Positions 1 to 6,965 of a DNA stretch of 22,094 nucleotides are shown in pieces; within the stretch, counting starts at the first letter, position 1; every line of letters starts with the position of its first letter. The stretch is from an uncultured Alistipes sp. GTDB lineage: Bacteria > Bacteroidota > Bacteroidia > Bacteroidales > Rikenellaceae. The DNA lies in NCBI GenBank assembly GCA_937895825.1, contig CALBKP010000089.1, positions 1 to 22,094 on the forward strand. Reading direction: 5' to 3'. Below the pieces are notes generated by a model. The model saw only the letters and a list, made by a program, of their open reading frames with translations, was not told where the DNA came from and did not search any database. A program made the position numbers and the translations under genes.

Positions 1-127
1 AATTTGTCGTGATAGCGGCGCTACTGCGACGCTTCAGTCAGAATGGCGAATGGGAAATACGCAAAAGTATGTCCCATCCGCCATTCTTCGTGTCATCGCC
101 ACATTAGCACCACTCTGACGACAAATA
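1..127 (+). repeat. Cloverleaf palindromic element, copy A
   Basis: An outer stem pairs 2-10 (ATTTGTCGT) with 118-126 (ACGACAAAT). Inside it, arm 1 is 15-32 with loop TACT, and arm 2 is 41-60 with 67-86 (20 positions, 2 mismatches, loop GCAAAA). Arm 3, near 90-102, is only a weak 3-bp stem. Just inside the outer stem the sequences GATA and TCTG face each other with G.G and T.C mismatches, the same as in the copy at 14151-14282. The sequence differs from the other copies but the plan is the same. There is no T-tract after arm 2, so this is not an obvious terminator. The element may start left of the window. The pairing is seen directly; membership of one family is inferred from architecture. 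Confidence 0.6.
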
Positions 128-262
128 TAATTTTCGATTATAAGGCAGCATCTGCTGCACACCCCTAAAAGTAAGACCCCTCGGGTTGTACGCTTTGTAC
201 TATCCCGAGGTAGTTACTTTTGTAATGTGCTTCAAATTTACTACTGGTTAGATAAATTTCGC
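128..262 (+). repeat. Cloverleaf palindromic element, copy B (right side decayed)
   Basis: Copy B follows copy A head to tail. Its first 26 bases (128-153) are identical to 6083-6108, the start of the copy behind nifJ. Arm 1 is 145-149 with 154-158 (GCAGC/GCTGC). Arm 2 is 167-174 with 214-221, 179-185 with 204-210, and GTAC 188-191 with GTAC 197-200 around loop GCTTT. A weak arm 3 pairs 222-225 with 238-241. The expected right outer stem, near 241-262, is degenerate and no longer pairs well with 131-145. The loop-closing GTAC/GTACTA core is shared with the copies at 6084 and 14151. Confidence 0.55.
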
Positions 263-327
263 ACCATAGTAGTTAAAATAATAAATATAAATCAGTTGTA
301 AGTATTTTTTGATTTTTTCGATTTCAA

Positions 328-390
328 TCTGCACCTTTAGGTGTGCAAGGCAACGCCTTGCCACAAGTCCCCCTTTTCAAAGGGGGATTT
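328..390 (+). repeat. Run of three short hairpins
   Basis: Three hairpins follow each other: GCACC/GGTGtGC (331-346, one bulge), GCAAGGC-AAC-GCCTTGC (345-361, perfect) and CCCCCTTT/AAAGGGGG (369-386). The last is followed by GATTTAGAGGGATT. From memory, C-run/G-run hairpins of this kind are scattered between genes in several bacterial genomes. An open reading frame of 64 codons crosses this stretch but shows no coding character. No gene is recognised in 1-587. Confidence 0.45.
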
Positions 391-443
391 AGAGGGATTG
401 TAAATATAAAATATCAAAATAAAATGATGAATACGTTAAACCT

Positions 444-552
444 CTTGATTTTCTGCTACTGTGGTAGCATTATAATAAATAGTAGCACTTTAAGCTCGCT
501 TAAAAGTGCTACTATTTATTGTGATGAAGGTGCATAGCACCAGAAAATCAAG
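444..552 (+). repeat. Perfect cloverleaf palindromic element, copy C
   Basis: This is the cleanest four-way structure in the window. The outer stem CTTGATTTTCT (444-454) pairs perfectly with 542-552. Arm 1 is GCTAC-TGTG-GTAGC (455-468). Arm 2 runs 469-525: about 25 bp with one bulged A (505), two G.T pairs and the tetraloop CTCG (495-498). Arm 3 is GGTGC-ATA-GCACC (529-541). Only 526-528 is unpaired at the junction. It lies 35 bp beyond the stop codon of the minus-strand dehydrogenase, so it would be in that transcript's 3' region. Its sequence is unlike copies D and F although the plan is the same. A short AT palindrome (AGTAATTACT, 567-576) lies between it and the gene. Confidence 0.75.
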
Positions 553-587
553 AATTACCACATCAGTAGTAATTACTAATTAATGGA

Positions 588-1406
588 CTACTTCAGCGGT
601 GAGTCGGGCTCCTGTGCCATAACGGCGTAGAAGAGCTTGTCGACAAGGCCTGGGCATATCTTCTTGAGGAAATGTGTGCCGCGGCCCTCCCACTCCATAA
701 GGCATAGACGCTTGCGGCGACGTATGCCGCGTGCTACGATGTGTGCCACCTGCTCCGGAGTCATCATCTTTGCCTCGTTGCGTGGTGTCTCGCCCTGCTG
801 TGAGCCGTCGGCCGTGAGTGCCGAGAAGCGTACGTTCGATGCCGTGAAGCCTGGACATGCAGTCATCACGTGAAGACCCTTCTTAAGGTTCTCAACGCGG
901 ATAGTGTCGAGGAAGCCAGTCATCGCATACTTCGATGCCGAGTATCCCGTGCGACCAGGCAGACCGTGGATGCCTGCAACCGATGAGATGCCCACAAGCG
1001 AGCCCTTAGACTTCTGTAACCATGGCAGGGCATACTTCGTGCAGTTTACCGTGCCCCAGAAGTTGACATCCATCAGGCGGTGCAAGACCTTAAGGTCGCA
1101 GTCGTCGAACAGGGCGCGCATCGAGAGTCCAGCGTTGCAGATGAGTACGTCTATACTGCCAAAGGCCTCAATCGCTGTCTCCATTAGACGTTTGCAATCC
1201 TCCTCCTTCACAACGTCGCATGCTGTGTAGGTTACCTTGCCGCCCGCAGCCGCAATCTCCGAGGCTACGCGCTTAAGTTCCTCCTCACGGCGTGCGCCCA
1301 TAACAACCTTTGCGCCCATCTTGGCATACTCGCGTGCCATAGCCTCGCCAATGCCAGACGATGCTCCCGTCACAACGACAACCTTACCATTAAGAAAATT
1401 ACTCAT
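588..1406 (-). CDS. Short-chain dehydrogenase/reductase (classical SDR)
   Basis: A 272-residue NAD(P)-dependent oxidoreductase with one Rossmann domain. The sequence shows the cofactor motif TGASSGIG (residues 13-20), the structural NAG (91-93), Asn115, and the catalytic Ser141/Ser142, Tyr155 and Lys159 (YSASK), followed by CPG near 184-186. These are the full set for an active classical SDR. The substrate cannot be read from sequence; the closest general type is the DHRS7-like group of membrane-associated or lipid/sugar reductases. It starts 36 bp after the stop codon of the phosphodiesterase gene, with no terminator or promoter box between, so the two are probably co-transcribed. There is no Shine-Dalgarno site; the region before the ATG is A-rich. 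Copy C of the cloverleaf element lies just downstream. I am sure of the family but not of the physiological role. Confidence 0.9.
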   Translation of the reverse strand: MSNFLNGKVVVVTGASSGIGEAMAREYAKMGAKVVMGARREEELKRVASEIAAAGGKVTYTACDVVKEEDCKRLMETAIEAFGSIDVLICNAGLSMRALFDDCDLKVLHRLMDVNFWGTVNCTKYALPWLQKSKGSLVGISSVAGIHGLPGRTGYSASKYAMTGFLDTIRVENLKKGLHVMTACPGFTASNVRFSALTADGSQQGETPRNEAKMMTPEQVAHIVARGIRRRKRLCLMEWEGRGTHFLKKICPGLVDKLFYAVMAQEPDSPLK

Positions 1407-1442
1407 ACTCTTATTCTTTTTTTTCTGTTATTTATACCTTAT

Positions 1443-2219
1443 TTATATCTCTACGACTAAGCCATCGTAGGCAAACTCTACACCCTCGGGCAATTGTTTC
1501 GATGCCTCGGCATAGAGGCCTATGCCGTGCGACATGTGCGTTAGATATGCCCGCTCGGGCCTTACGCGGTTGATGATTTCAATCGCCTCGGCAACCGAGA
1601 AGTGTGAGTCGTGAGGCTCCCATCGTAGAGCGTTGATAACCATTATCTTCACGCCTTGGAGCTTAGCCTCTTCTGCGAGGTCTATATGGCTGAAATCGGT
1701 GATATATGCCATGTCTCCAATGCGGTAGCCTACGGAGCGGAAACGCTTGGAGTGCTCACCAATGATGGGTGTAATGCCCACACCTCCAATGTTTAGAGTC
1801 TGCTGCTCGTCGATGGTGTGTAGCTCTATTACGGGCACTCCACGATACTTGTTCTCGGCAAAGGCGTAGTCGTACTCCATCTTCACACGCTCTATCGTTG
1901 GCTCGTTGCCGTAGATATGCATCGTGCGAATGGTGGGGTAGTCCACAAAATTAAAGGCTCGCACATCGTCAATGCCAGCTGTGTGATCCTTATGTTGGTG
2001 TGTGAGAAGTATAGCGTCAAGACGTGTTACACCCTCACGTAGCATCTGGTAGCGGAAGTCGGGGCCTGCATCAATGACAAGGCGCAGGTCACCAATCTCG
2101 ACCATCGCCGAGGTGCGTAGTCGTCTGTCGCGCCTATCTTCGGAGCGACAAACATCACAGTTACACCCGATTACCGGTACACCCTGTGATGTTCCAGTGC
2201 CTAAGAAAGTTAGTTTCAT
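1443..2219 (-). CDS. Metallo-beta-lactamase-fold phosphodiesterase, PhnP-like
   Basis: A 258-residue metallo-hydrolase. The active-site motif THQHKDH (residues 73-79) plus His156, Asp175 and His228 supply the two-metal site of the MBL fold. The N-terminal segment GTGTSQGVPVIGCNCDVC carries Cys19, Cys21 and Cys24, the extra zinc-binding loop seen in PhnP, the phosphoribosyl 1,2-cyclic phosphate phosphodiesterase. PhnP works in phosphonate degradation, but no other phn gene is visible here. In Bacteroidota such proteins stand outside phosphonate operons, so a housekeeping cyclic-phosphate or nucleotide phosphodiesterase role is more likely. The start is fixed by a TACCTTTG box ending 4 bp before the ATG, which implies a leaderless message. 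It is first in a probable operon with the dehydrogenase. Confidence 0.88.
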   Translation of the reverse strand: MKLTFLGTGTSQGVPVIGCNCDVCRSEDRRDRRLRTSAMVEIGDLRLVIDAGPDFRYQMLREGVTRLDAILLTHQHKDHTAGIDDVRAFNFVDYPTIRTMHIYGNEPTIERVKMEYDYAFAENKYRGVPVIELHTIDEQQTLNIGGVGITPIIGEHSKRFRSVGYRIGDMAYITDFSHIDLAEEAKLQGVKIMVINALRWEPHDSHFSVAEAIEIINRVRPERAYLTHMSHGIGLYAEASKQLPEGVEFAYDGLVVEI

Positions 2220-2223
2220 ACTA

Positions 2224-2231
2224 CAAAGGTA
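2224..2231 (-). promoter_or_regulatory. -7 box TACCTTTG for the PhnP-like gene
   Basis: On the minus strand TACCTTTG matches the Bacteroidota -7 consensus TAnnTTTG. Nineteen bases upstream (2251-2254) reads TTTC, a 3 of 4 match to the TTTG -33 box. The box ends 4 bp before the ATG, so transcription should start at or inside the start codon. Confidence 0.6.
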
Positions 2232-2409
2232 ACTAAAAAAAATTAAAGGCGAAAATTATCAACCGTGCTGCCGATTTTTTATCGTCGCGATTTGTTGCCG
2301 TGCGTGAAATAGACCAATTAATCAAGGCTGTAAGATAATCACTTAGTGCATAATAGTATGTGTTAAAAAGTTAACAGCGAAAATACTATGATTTTTCATT
2401 CGAAATGTG

Positions 2410-2417
2410 TACCTTTG
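2410..2417 (+). promoter_or_regulatory. -7 box TACCTTTG for nifJ
   Basis: TACCTTTG matches the TAnnTTTG consensus. No clear TTTG is seen 19 bp upstream (TATG at 2387-2390). A start near 2424 would give an untranslated leader of about 140 nt before nifJ. Confidence 0.6.
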
Positions 2418-2423
2418 CCCCGA

Positions 2424-2566
2424 TTTTTGTCTGAGAAGGCTATGGCATATCGTTGTCCCCAGGCACTGATCATAGCGTGAGTGCTTCGCATATTACCCCT
2501 ATGGGGTAGCACCAACGAGGGAGCGTTGCGCTAAAGAGTGAAAACAAATATCTAAAGTTGAAATAT
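2424..2566 (+). promoter_or_regulatory. Structured nifJ 5' leader with alternative pairings
   Basis: The leader can form GCACT (2463-2467) with AGTGC (2480-2484). Alternatively GTGC (2481-2484) can pair with GCAC (2509-2512), closing the hairpin TACCCC-TAT-GGGGTA (2494-2508). These two states exclude each other. A further hairpin is CAACG (2513-2517) with CGTTG (2524-2528). No known riboswitch class is recognised. The rest of the 347-bp gap (2220-2409) holds the two promoters and otherwise nothing recognised. Confidence 0.4.
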
Positions 2567-5500
2567 ATGGCAGAGAAGAGATTTATTACGTGTGATGGTA
2601 ACTACGCCGCAGCGCATATTGCTTATATGTTCTCGGAGGTAGCAGCCATCTATCCCATCACGCCGTCGTCAACAATGGCAGAGCTCGTTGACGAGTGGTC
2701 GGCGCAGGGCAAAAAGAACATTTTTGGTGACACCGTTAAGGTCGTAGAGATGCAGTCGGAGGCTGGTGCAGCTGGTGCAGTTCACGGCTCATTGCAGAGT
2801 GGTGCGCTTACATCTACCTTTACTGCATCGCAGGGTTTGCTGCTGATGGTTCCAAATATGTATAAGATTGCCGGTGAGTTACTCCCCGGTGTATTCCACG
2901 TATCGGCACGTGCCTTGGCCGCTCAGTCGCTCTCTATCTTTGGCGATCATCAGGATGTTATGGCCGTGCGCCAGACAGGTTTCGCTATGCTTGCAACATC
3001 GTCTGTACAGGAGGTTATGGACCTTGCAGGCGTTGCTCATATCGTAGCGCTTAAGTCTCGCATTCCCTTCGTTCACTTCTTCGATGGCTTCCGTACCTCG
3101 CACGAGATTCAGAAGATCGAGCTTATCGACGAGGCATCGCTCGGTGCAATGTTCGACCGTGAGGCTTTGAAGGAGTTCCGCATGCGTTCGCTTAACCCCG
3201 AGCGCCCCGTTACACGTGGTACTGCACAGAACCCCGATATCTACTTCCAGACACGCGAGGCATCGAACAAGTTCTACGATGCTGTGCCCGATATGGTTGC
3301 CGAGACTATGGCAAAGATTTCGGAGATCACGGGTCGTGAGTATAAGCCATTCACATATTATGGTGATCCCGAGGCTGAGAACGTGATTATCGCAATGGGC
3401 TCAGTTACTGAGACCATCAAGGAGTGCGTTGATTACCTCCGCACAGAGGGCAAGAAGGTGGGTGTCATCACCGTTCACCTCTACCGCCCCTTCTCGGCGA
3501 AGTACCTCTTCAACGTCTTGCCCACAAGCGTTAAGCGCATCTGCGTACTCGACCGCACGAAGGAGCCCGGATCAAATGGCGAGCCTTTGTTGCTCGATAT
3601 CCGCGATGCATTCTACGAGTCGGAGCAGCGTCCTATGATCATTGGTGGCCGCTATGGTCTCTCGTCAAAGGATACTACACCCGCTCAAATGTTGGCCGTA
3701 TTTGCTAATCTCGAGGCTGAGTCTCCAAAGAACCACTTTACGGTAGGTATCAACGACGACGTGACGATGTTGTCACTCCCCGTAGGTAAGGAGATCTCAA
3801 TGGCTAAGGAGGGTACCTTCGAGGCCCTGTTCTTTGGCCTTGGCTCGGATGGTACCGTGGGTGCTAACAAGAACTCTATCAAGATTATCGGTGGATCTAC
3901 GAATAAGTATTGCCAGGCATACTTCTCTTACGACTCTAAGAAGTCGGGTGGTTACACCTCGTCGCACTTGCGCTTTGGTGATAACCCCATCACGTCACCC
4001 TACCTCGTTACTACGCCTGACTTCGTGGCATGCCACGTGCCCTCGTACGTAGATAAGTACGATGTGTTGAAGGGTTTGAAGCGTGGTGGCTCGTTCCTAC
4101 TTAACTCGGTTAACGATGTTGAAACTACGTGCGCAACATTGCCCGACCACATGAAGCAGTACCTTGCAAAGAAGGGTATTAACTTCTATATCATCAATGC
4201 TACTAAGATTGCTGCCGATCTCGGTCTCGGCTCGCGTACAAATACCATCATGCAGGCGGCGTTCTTCAAGATTGCTGATATCATTCCTATCGAGAAGGCT
4301 GTCGAGGAGATGAAGAAGGCAATCTACAAGTCGTATGGCAATAAGGGCGAGGATATCGTTAATATGAACTACGCAGCAGTGGATGCTGGTTGCGAGGCTG
4401 TTCATAAGGTGGAGGTTCCTGCCGAGTGGGCTAACATCGAGGTTAAGGAGGTTGCTCACGATGTAGACTCATCTGTTCCCGCTTTCGTTCGTAACATCTG
4501 CGAGCCTATCGACGCGTTGAAGGGCGACCTTCTCCCAGTATCGGCATTCAATGGCCGCGAGGATGGTACGTGGGATAACGGTACGGCTGCTTACGAGAAG
4601 CGTGGTATCGCTACGAACGTGCCACAGTGGAAGATAGAGAACTGTATCCAGTGTAACCAGTGTGCTTACGTATGTCCTCACGCTGCTATCCGTCCATTCC
4701 TCGCTACCGAGGAGGAGGCTGCAGCATCGGGCTTGGAGTGGAAACAGGGCATGGGTGAAACCAAGGCATTGAAGTTCCGCATCCAGATATCGCCTATGGA
4801 CTGTACGGGCTGTAACAACTGTGTTGACGTATGTCCCGCAAAGGAGAAGGCTCTCGTTATGCGTCCGTTGGCAGAGCAGGCTGCGGAGGCTAAGAACTGG
4901 GATTATATCACCAAGAATATCGGCTATAAGGAGCATGTCGACAAGACTAAGTCTGTAAAGAACCTTCAGTTCTCACAGCCTTTGTTCGAGTTCTCGGGTG
5001 CTTGTGCAGGTTGTGGTGAGACCCCCTATATTAAGGCTATCACTCAGCTATTCGGTGACCGTATGATGGTTGCTAATGCTACGGGCTGTACATCTATCTA
5101 CTCAGGCTCAGCACCTTCAACCCCTTACTGCACAAATGCTAAGGGTCAGGGCCCTGCGTGGGCAAACTCGTTGTTCGAGGATAACGCAGAGTTCGGCCTC
5201 GGTATGCGCATAGGTGTCGAGAAGGTACGTCAGGGCTTGGAGGATGTTATGCGTAAGGCTATCGCCGAGTGCTCATGCTGCTCTGAGGAGCTCAAGGGCG
5301 TGATGCAGGAGTGGATCGACGCTCGTCATCTCGCAGCTAAGTCGCAGGAGGTTACGGCTCGTCTCTTGCCCCTCGTTGAGGCTTGCGATTGCGGCTACTG
5401 CAAGACTATCCTCGAGTATAAGGATTGGCTTGTTAAGAAGTCGCAGTGGATCATCGGTGGCGATGGCTGGGGCTACGATATCGGTTTCGGTGGCGTTGAT

Positions 5501-6085
5501 CATGTGTTGGCATCTGGCGAGGATGTGAATATCCTTATCGTCGACACGGAGGTTTACTCTAATACTGGCGGTCAGTCGTCTAAGTCTACGCCTATCGGTG
5601 CTGTCGCTAAGTTCGCATCGGCAGGTAAGCGCATACGCAAGAAGGATATCGGTGCTATCGCCATGACCTATGGTTATGTATATGTAGCTCAGGTATCTAT
5701 CGGTGCATCGCAGCAGCAGCTCTTTAACGTTCTGAAGGAGGCAGAGGCATATCCTGGTCCATCGCTTATCATCGCTTACGCTCCATGTATCAACCACGGT
5801 ATAAAGGGTGGTATGACTCGCACGCAGACCGTTGGTAAGCAGGCTGTTGAGTGTGGTTACTGGCACCTCTGGCACTATAATCCCCAGCTCGAGGCTGAGG
5901 GTAAGAACCCCTTCGTTATGGACTCTAAGGAGCCCGACTGGACTAAGTTCCGCGACTTCCTCATGAAGGAGGTACGTTACACCTCACTCAAGAAGGCCTT
6001 CCCTGCTGAGGCAGAGCAGCTCTTTGAGGCGGCTGAGGAGAATGCTAAGTGGCGTTATAACTCTTATATCAACCGTACCAAGTAA
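2567..6085 (+). CDS. nifJ: Pyruvate:ferredoxin (flavodoxin) oxidoreductase
   Basis: A 1172-residue homodimeric-type PFOR that oxidises pyruvate and CoA to acetyl-CoA and CO2, reducing ferredoxin in the cytoplasm. This is the main anaerobic pyruvate outlet in Bacteroidales. Domain I has YPITPSS (29-35), Glu65 (EMQSEAGA) and Arg115 in the ARALAAQS stretch. The inserted ferredoxin domain has two 4Fe-4S motifs: Cys693, 696, 699, 703 and Cys746, 749, 752, 756. The third, proximal cluster has Cys813, Cys816, Cys841 and Cys1074. These match the ligand pattern known from the Desulfovibrio africanus enzyme. The thiamine-diphosphate/Mg site is GDGWGYDIG through YSNTGGQ (about 965-1000). An in-frame TTG three codons upstream (2558) is less likely than this ATG. 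The stop codon runs straight into cloverleaf copy D, which also supplies a terminator. The gene appears complete. Confidence 0.97.
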   Translation: MAEKRFITCDGNYAAAHIAYMFSEVAAIYPITPSSTMAELVDEWSAQGKKNIFGDTVKVVEMQSEAGAAGAVHGSLQSGALTSTFTASQGLLLMVPNMYKIAGELLPGVFHVSARALAAQSLSIFGDHQDVMAVRQTGFAMLATSSVQEVMDLAGVAHIVALKSRIPFVHFFDGFRTSHEIQKIELIDEASLGAMFDREALKEFRMRSLNPERPVTRGTAQNPDIYFQTREASNKFYDAVPDMVAETMAKISEITGREYKPFTYYGDPEAENVIIAMGSVTETIKECVDYLRTEGKKVGVITVHLYRPFSAKYLFNVLPTSVKRICVLDRTKEPGSNGEPLLLDIRDAFYESEQRPMIIGGRYGLSSKDTTPAQMLAVFANLEAESPKNHFTVGINDDVTMLSLPVGKEISMAKEGTFEALFFGLGSDGTVGANKNSIKIIGGSTNKYCQAYFSYDSKKSGGYTSSHLRFGDNPITSPYLVTTPDFVACHVPSYVDKYDVLKGLKRGGSFLLNSVNDVETTCATLPDHMKQYLAKKGINFYIINATKIAADLGLGSRTNTIMQAAFFKIADIIPIEKAVEEMKKAIYKSYGNKGEDIVNMNYAAVDAGCEAVHKVEVPAEWANIEVKEVAHDVDSSVPAFVRNICEPIDALKGDLLPVSAFNGREDGTWDNGTAAYEKRGIATNVPQWKIENCIQCNQCAYVCPHAAIRPFLATEEEAAASGLEWKQGMGETKALKFRIQISPMDCTGCNNCVDVCPAKEKALVMRPLAEQAAEAKNWDYITKNIGYKEHVDKTKSVKNLQFSQPLFEFSGACAGCGETPYIKAITQLFGDRMMVANATGCTSIYSGSAPSTPYCTNAKGQGPAWANSLFEDNAEFGLGMRIGVEKVRQGLEDVMRKAIAECSCCSEELKGVMQEWIDARHLAAKSQEVTARLLPLVEACDCGYCKTILEYKDWLVKKSQWIIGGDGWGYDIGFGGVDHVLASGEDVNILIVDTEVYSNTGGQSSKSTPIGAVAKFASAGKRIRKKDIGAIAMTYGYVYVAQVSIGASQQQLFNVLKEAEAYPGPSLIIAYAPCINHGIKGGMTRTQTVGKQAVECGYWHLWHYNPQLEAEGKNPFVMDSKEPDWTKFRDFLMKEVRYTSLKKAFPAEAEQLFEAAEENAKWRYNSYINRTK

Positions 6086-6212
6086 TTTTCGATTATAAGG
6101 CAGCATCTACTGCCGCTAACAAAAAATGCCGTCGATGGGACGTACACACAAGTACTACCTATCGACGGCATTTTTGCCGAGTATTGTATTTGCTACCTTC
6201 TAATCAAAAATT
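6084..6212 (+). repeat. Cloverleaf palindromic element, copy D, after nifJ
   Basis: The outer stem pairs 6084-6100 (core TTTTCGATTATAAGG) with 6196-6212, 15 of 17 positions. It includes the last two bases of the nifJ stop codon. Arm 1 is GGCAG/CTGCC (6099-6114). Arm 2 is 6122-6145 with 6152-6175, a 24-position stem with one 2x2 internal loop and loop ACACAA. Arm 3 (6176-6193) pairs with one bulge and G.T pairs. From 6117 to 6184 it is nearly the same as 14185-14252 in copy F, and the differences preserve pairing. Confidence 0.8.
6122..6175 (+). terminator. Intrinsic terminator of nifJ (arm 2 of copy D)
   Basis: A long GC-containing stem preceded by an A-run and ending in TTTTT. It stands 36 bp after the nifJ stop. 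The A-run/T-run symmetry means it could also stop transcription arriving from the minus-strand gene at 6259. Confidence 0.7.
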
Positions 6213-6214
6213 TG

Positions 6215-6236
6215 TTTTCGATTATAAAACAACATC
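6215..6236 (+). repeat. Fragment of the cloverleaf element 5' end
   Basis: TTTTCGATTATAA (6215-6227) repeats the first 13 bases of the outer stem of copies B and D exactly. The following AACAACATC resembles their GGCAGCATC. No further arms follow; the stop codon of the plug-domain gene is at 6259. It looks like a truncated second copy, or the degenerate partner of one, placed directly after copy D. Confidence 0.5.
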
Positions 6237-6258
6237 AGCCCCCCATCTCTAAATGCGT

Positions 6259-6939
6259 CTACCACATCTTGACCTTCAAGGCATCCTCGGCATTCATCGT
6301 CGTTATTAACACCACGCCGTTTACACCACGGAAGCCATACATATTCGACCCCTTGAGGACCTCTACACTCTTTACATCGTGGATATTTATCGTATCGGGA
6401 TTTACCTCCATGCCGTCGCACAGAACAAGCACTGCCGACGAACCGTTTATTGAGTTTTGCGTGCGTAGGCATAGCTCACCACCGATCATCTTCAAACCAG
6501 GGTAGTAGACCATGATAGCCTCTGTTACGCTCATGCATCCCGTGGCTCGTAGCTTGTCGCCTGAGATTCCCGAGGTGTAGTCGGTGCTCTCTCTGCGCTT
6601 GACGTAGCCAAAGCCGAAGTTTACGAGGTTCTCGTCTTCGTTGGCGGTGTAGAGATCGCTACCTACCGTCCATACCACATTCACGCTTCGTCGTCCTTCG
6701 ACAGCTACGCGTAGGGTGTCGCGCTTATATATAAACATAAGTGTATCGTTGGCCTTAATATCCGTAAGGCCAAAGCGCCCCTTACCGTCAGCAATGGTTT
6801 GCTTATCGCGTCCGATGACGCTGATACGTGCCTTGATGCCACGTCCGTCGGGGTGGGTGACAAGACCATTGAATGGCTCATCAGCCAATGCGTACGCGGT
6901 ACAGGCCATAAATATAACGAGTGAAAGTAACCTTCTCAT
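6259..6939 (-). CDS. Secreted TonB plug-domain protein without a barrel
   Basis: A 226-residue exported protein. Residues 1-19 are a signal peptide (positive MRR, hydrophobic core, cleavage near TAYALA/DE). Residues 23-90 resemble the carboxypeptidase-D regulatory-like domain that precedes SusC-type receptors (FNGLVTHPDGRGIKA, GKGRFGL). Residues about 105-204 resemble a TonB receptor plug, ending with SVEVLKGSNMYGFRGVNG and VVLITT. There is no outer-membrane beta-barrel: a full SusC-like receptor has about 1000 residues, and the protein ends soon after the plug. It therefore cannot be a transporter itself. Stand-alone plug proteins of this kind are annotated in Bacteroidales with unknown function, perhaps periplasmic binding or signalling. 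The start at the second Met is chosen because the signal peptide begins there and a TATCTTTA box lies 27 bp upstream. Confidence 0.8.
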   Translation of the reverse strand: MRRLLSLVIFMACTAYALADEPFNGLVTHPDGRGIKARISVIGRDKQTIADGKGRFGLTDIKANDTLMFIYKRDTLRVAVEGRRSVNVVWTVGSDLYTANEDENLVNFGFGYVKRRESTDYTSGISGDKLRATGCMSVTEAIMVYYPGLKMIGGELCLRTQNSINGSSAVLVLCDGMEVNPDTINIHDVKSVEVLKGSNMYGFRGVNGVVLITTMNAEDALKVKMW

Positions 6940-6965
6940 AATGCATAATCTTACTATTCCGACTA

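Noticed and set aside
343..537. 64-codon open reading frame in the first intergenic region
   Set aside because: It runs through hairpins and half of cloverleaf copy C, has no promoter or ribosome site, and its translation has no recognisable pattern.
1..552. CRISPR array
   Set aside because: The repeats are palindromic and differ from one another, and there are no regular spacers or cas genes.
2558..2566. TTG start for nifJ three codons upstream
   Set aside because: The ATG at 2567 gives the usual PFOR N-terminus and no evidence favours the rarer start codon.
5273..5875. 200-codon minus-strand frame inside nifJ
   Set aside because: It is the shadow of the thiamine-diphosphate domain, whose motifs are intact on the plus strand.
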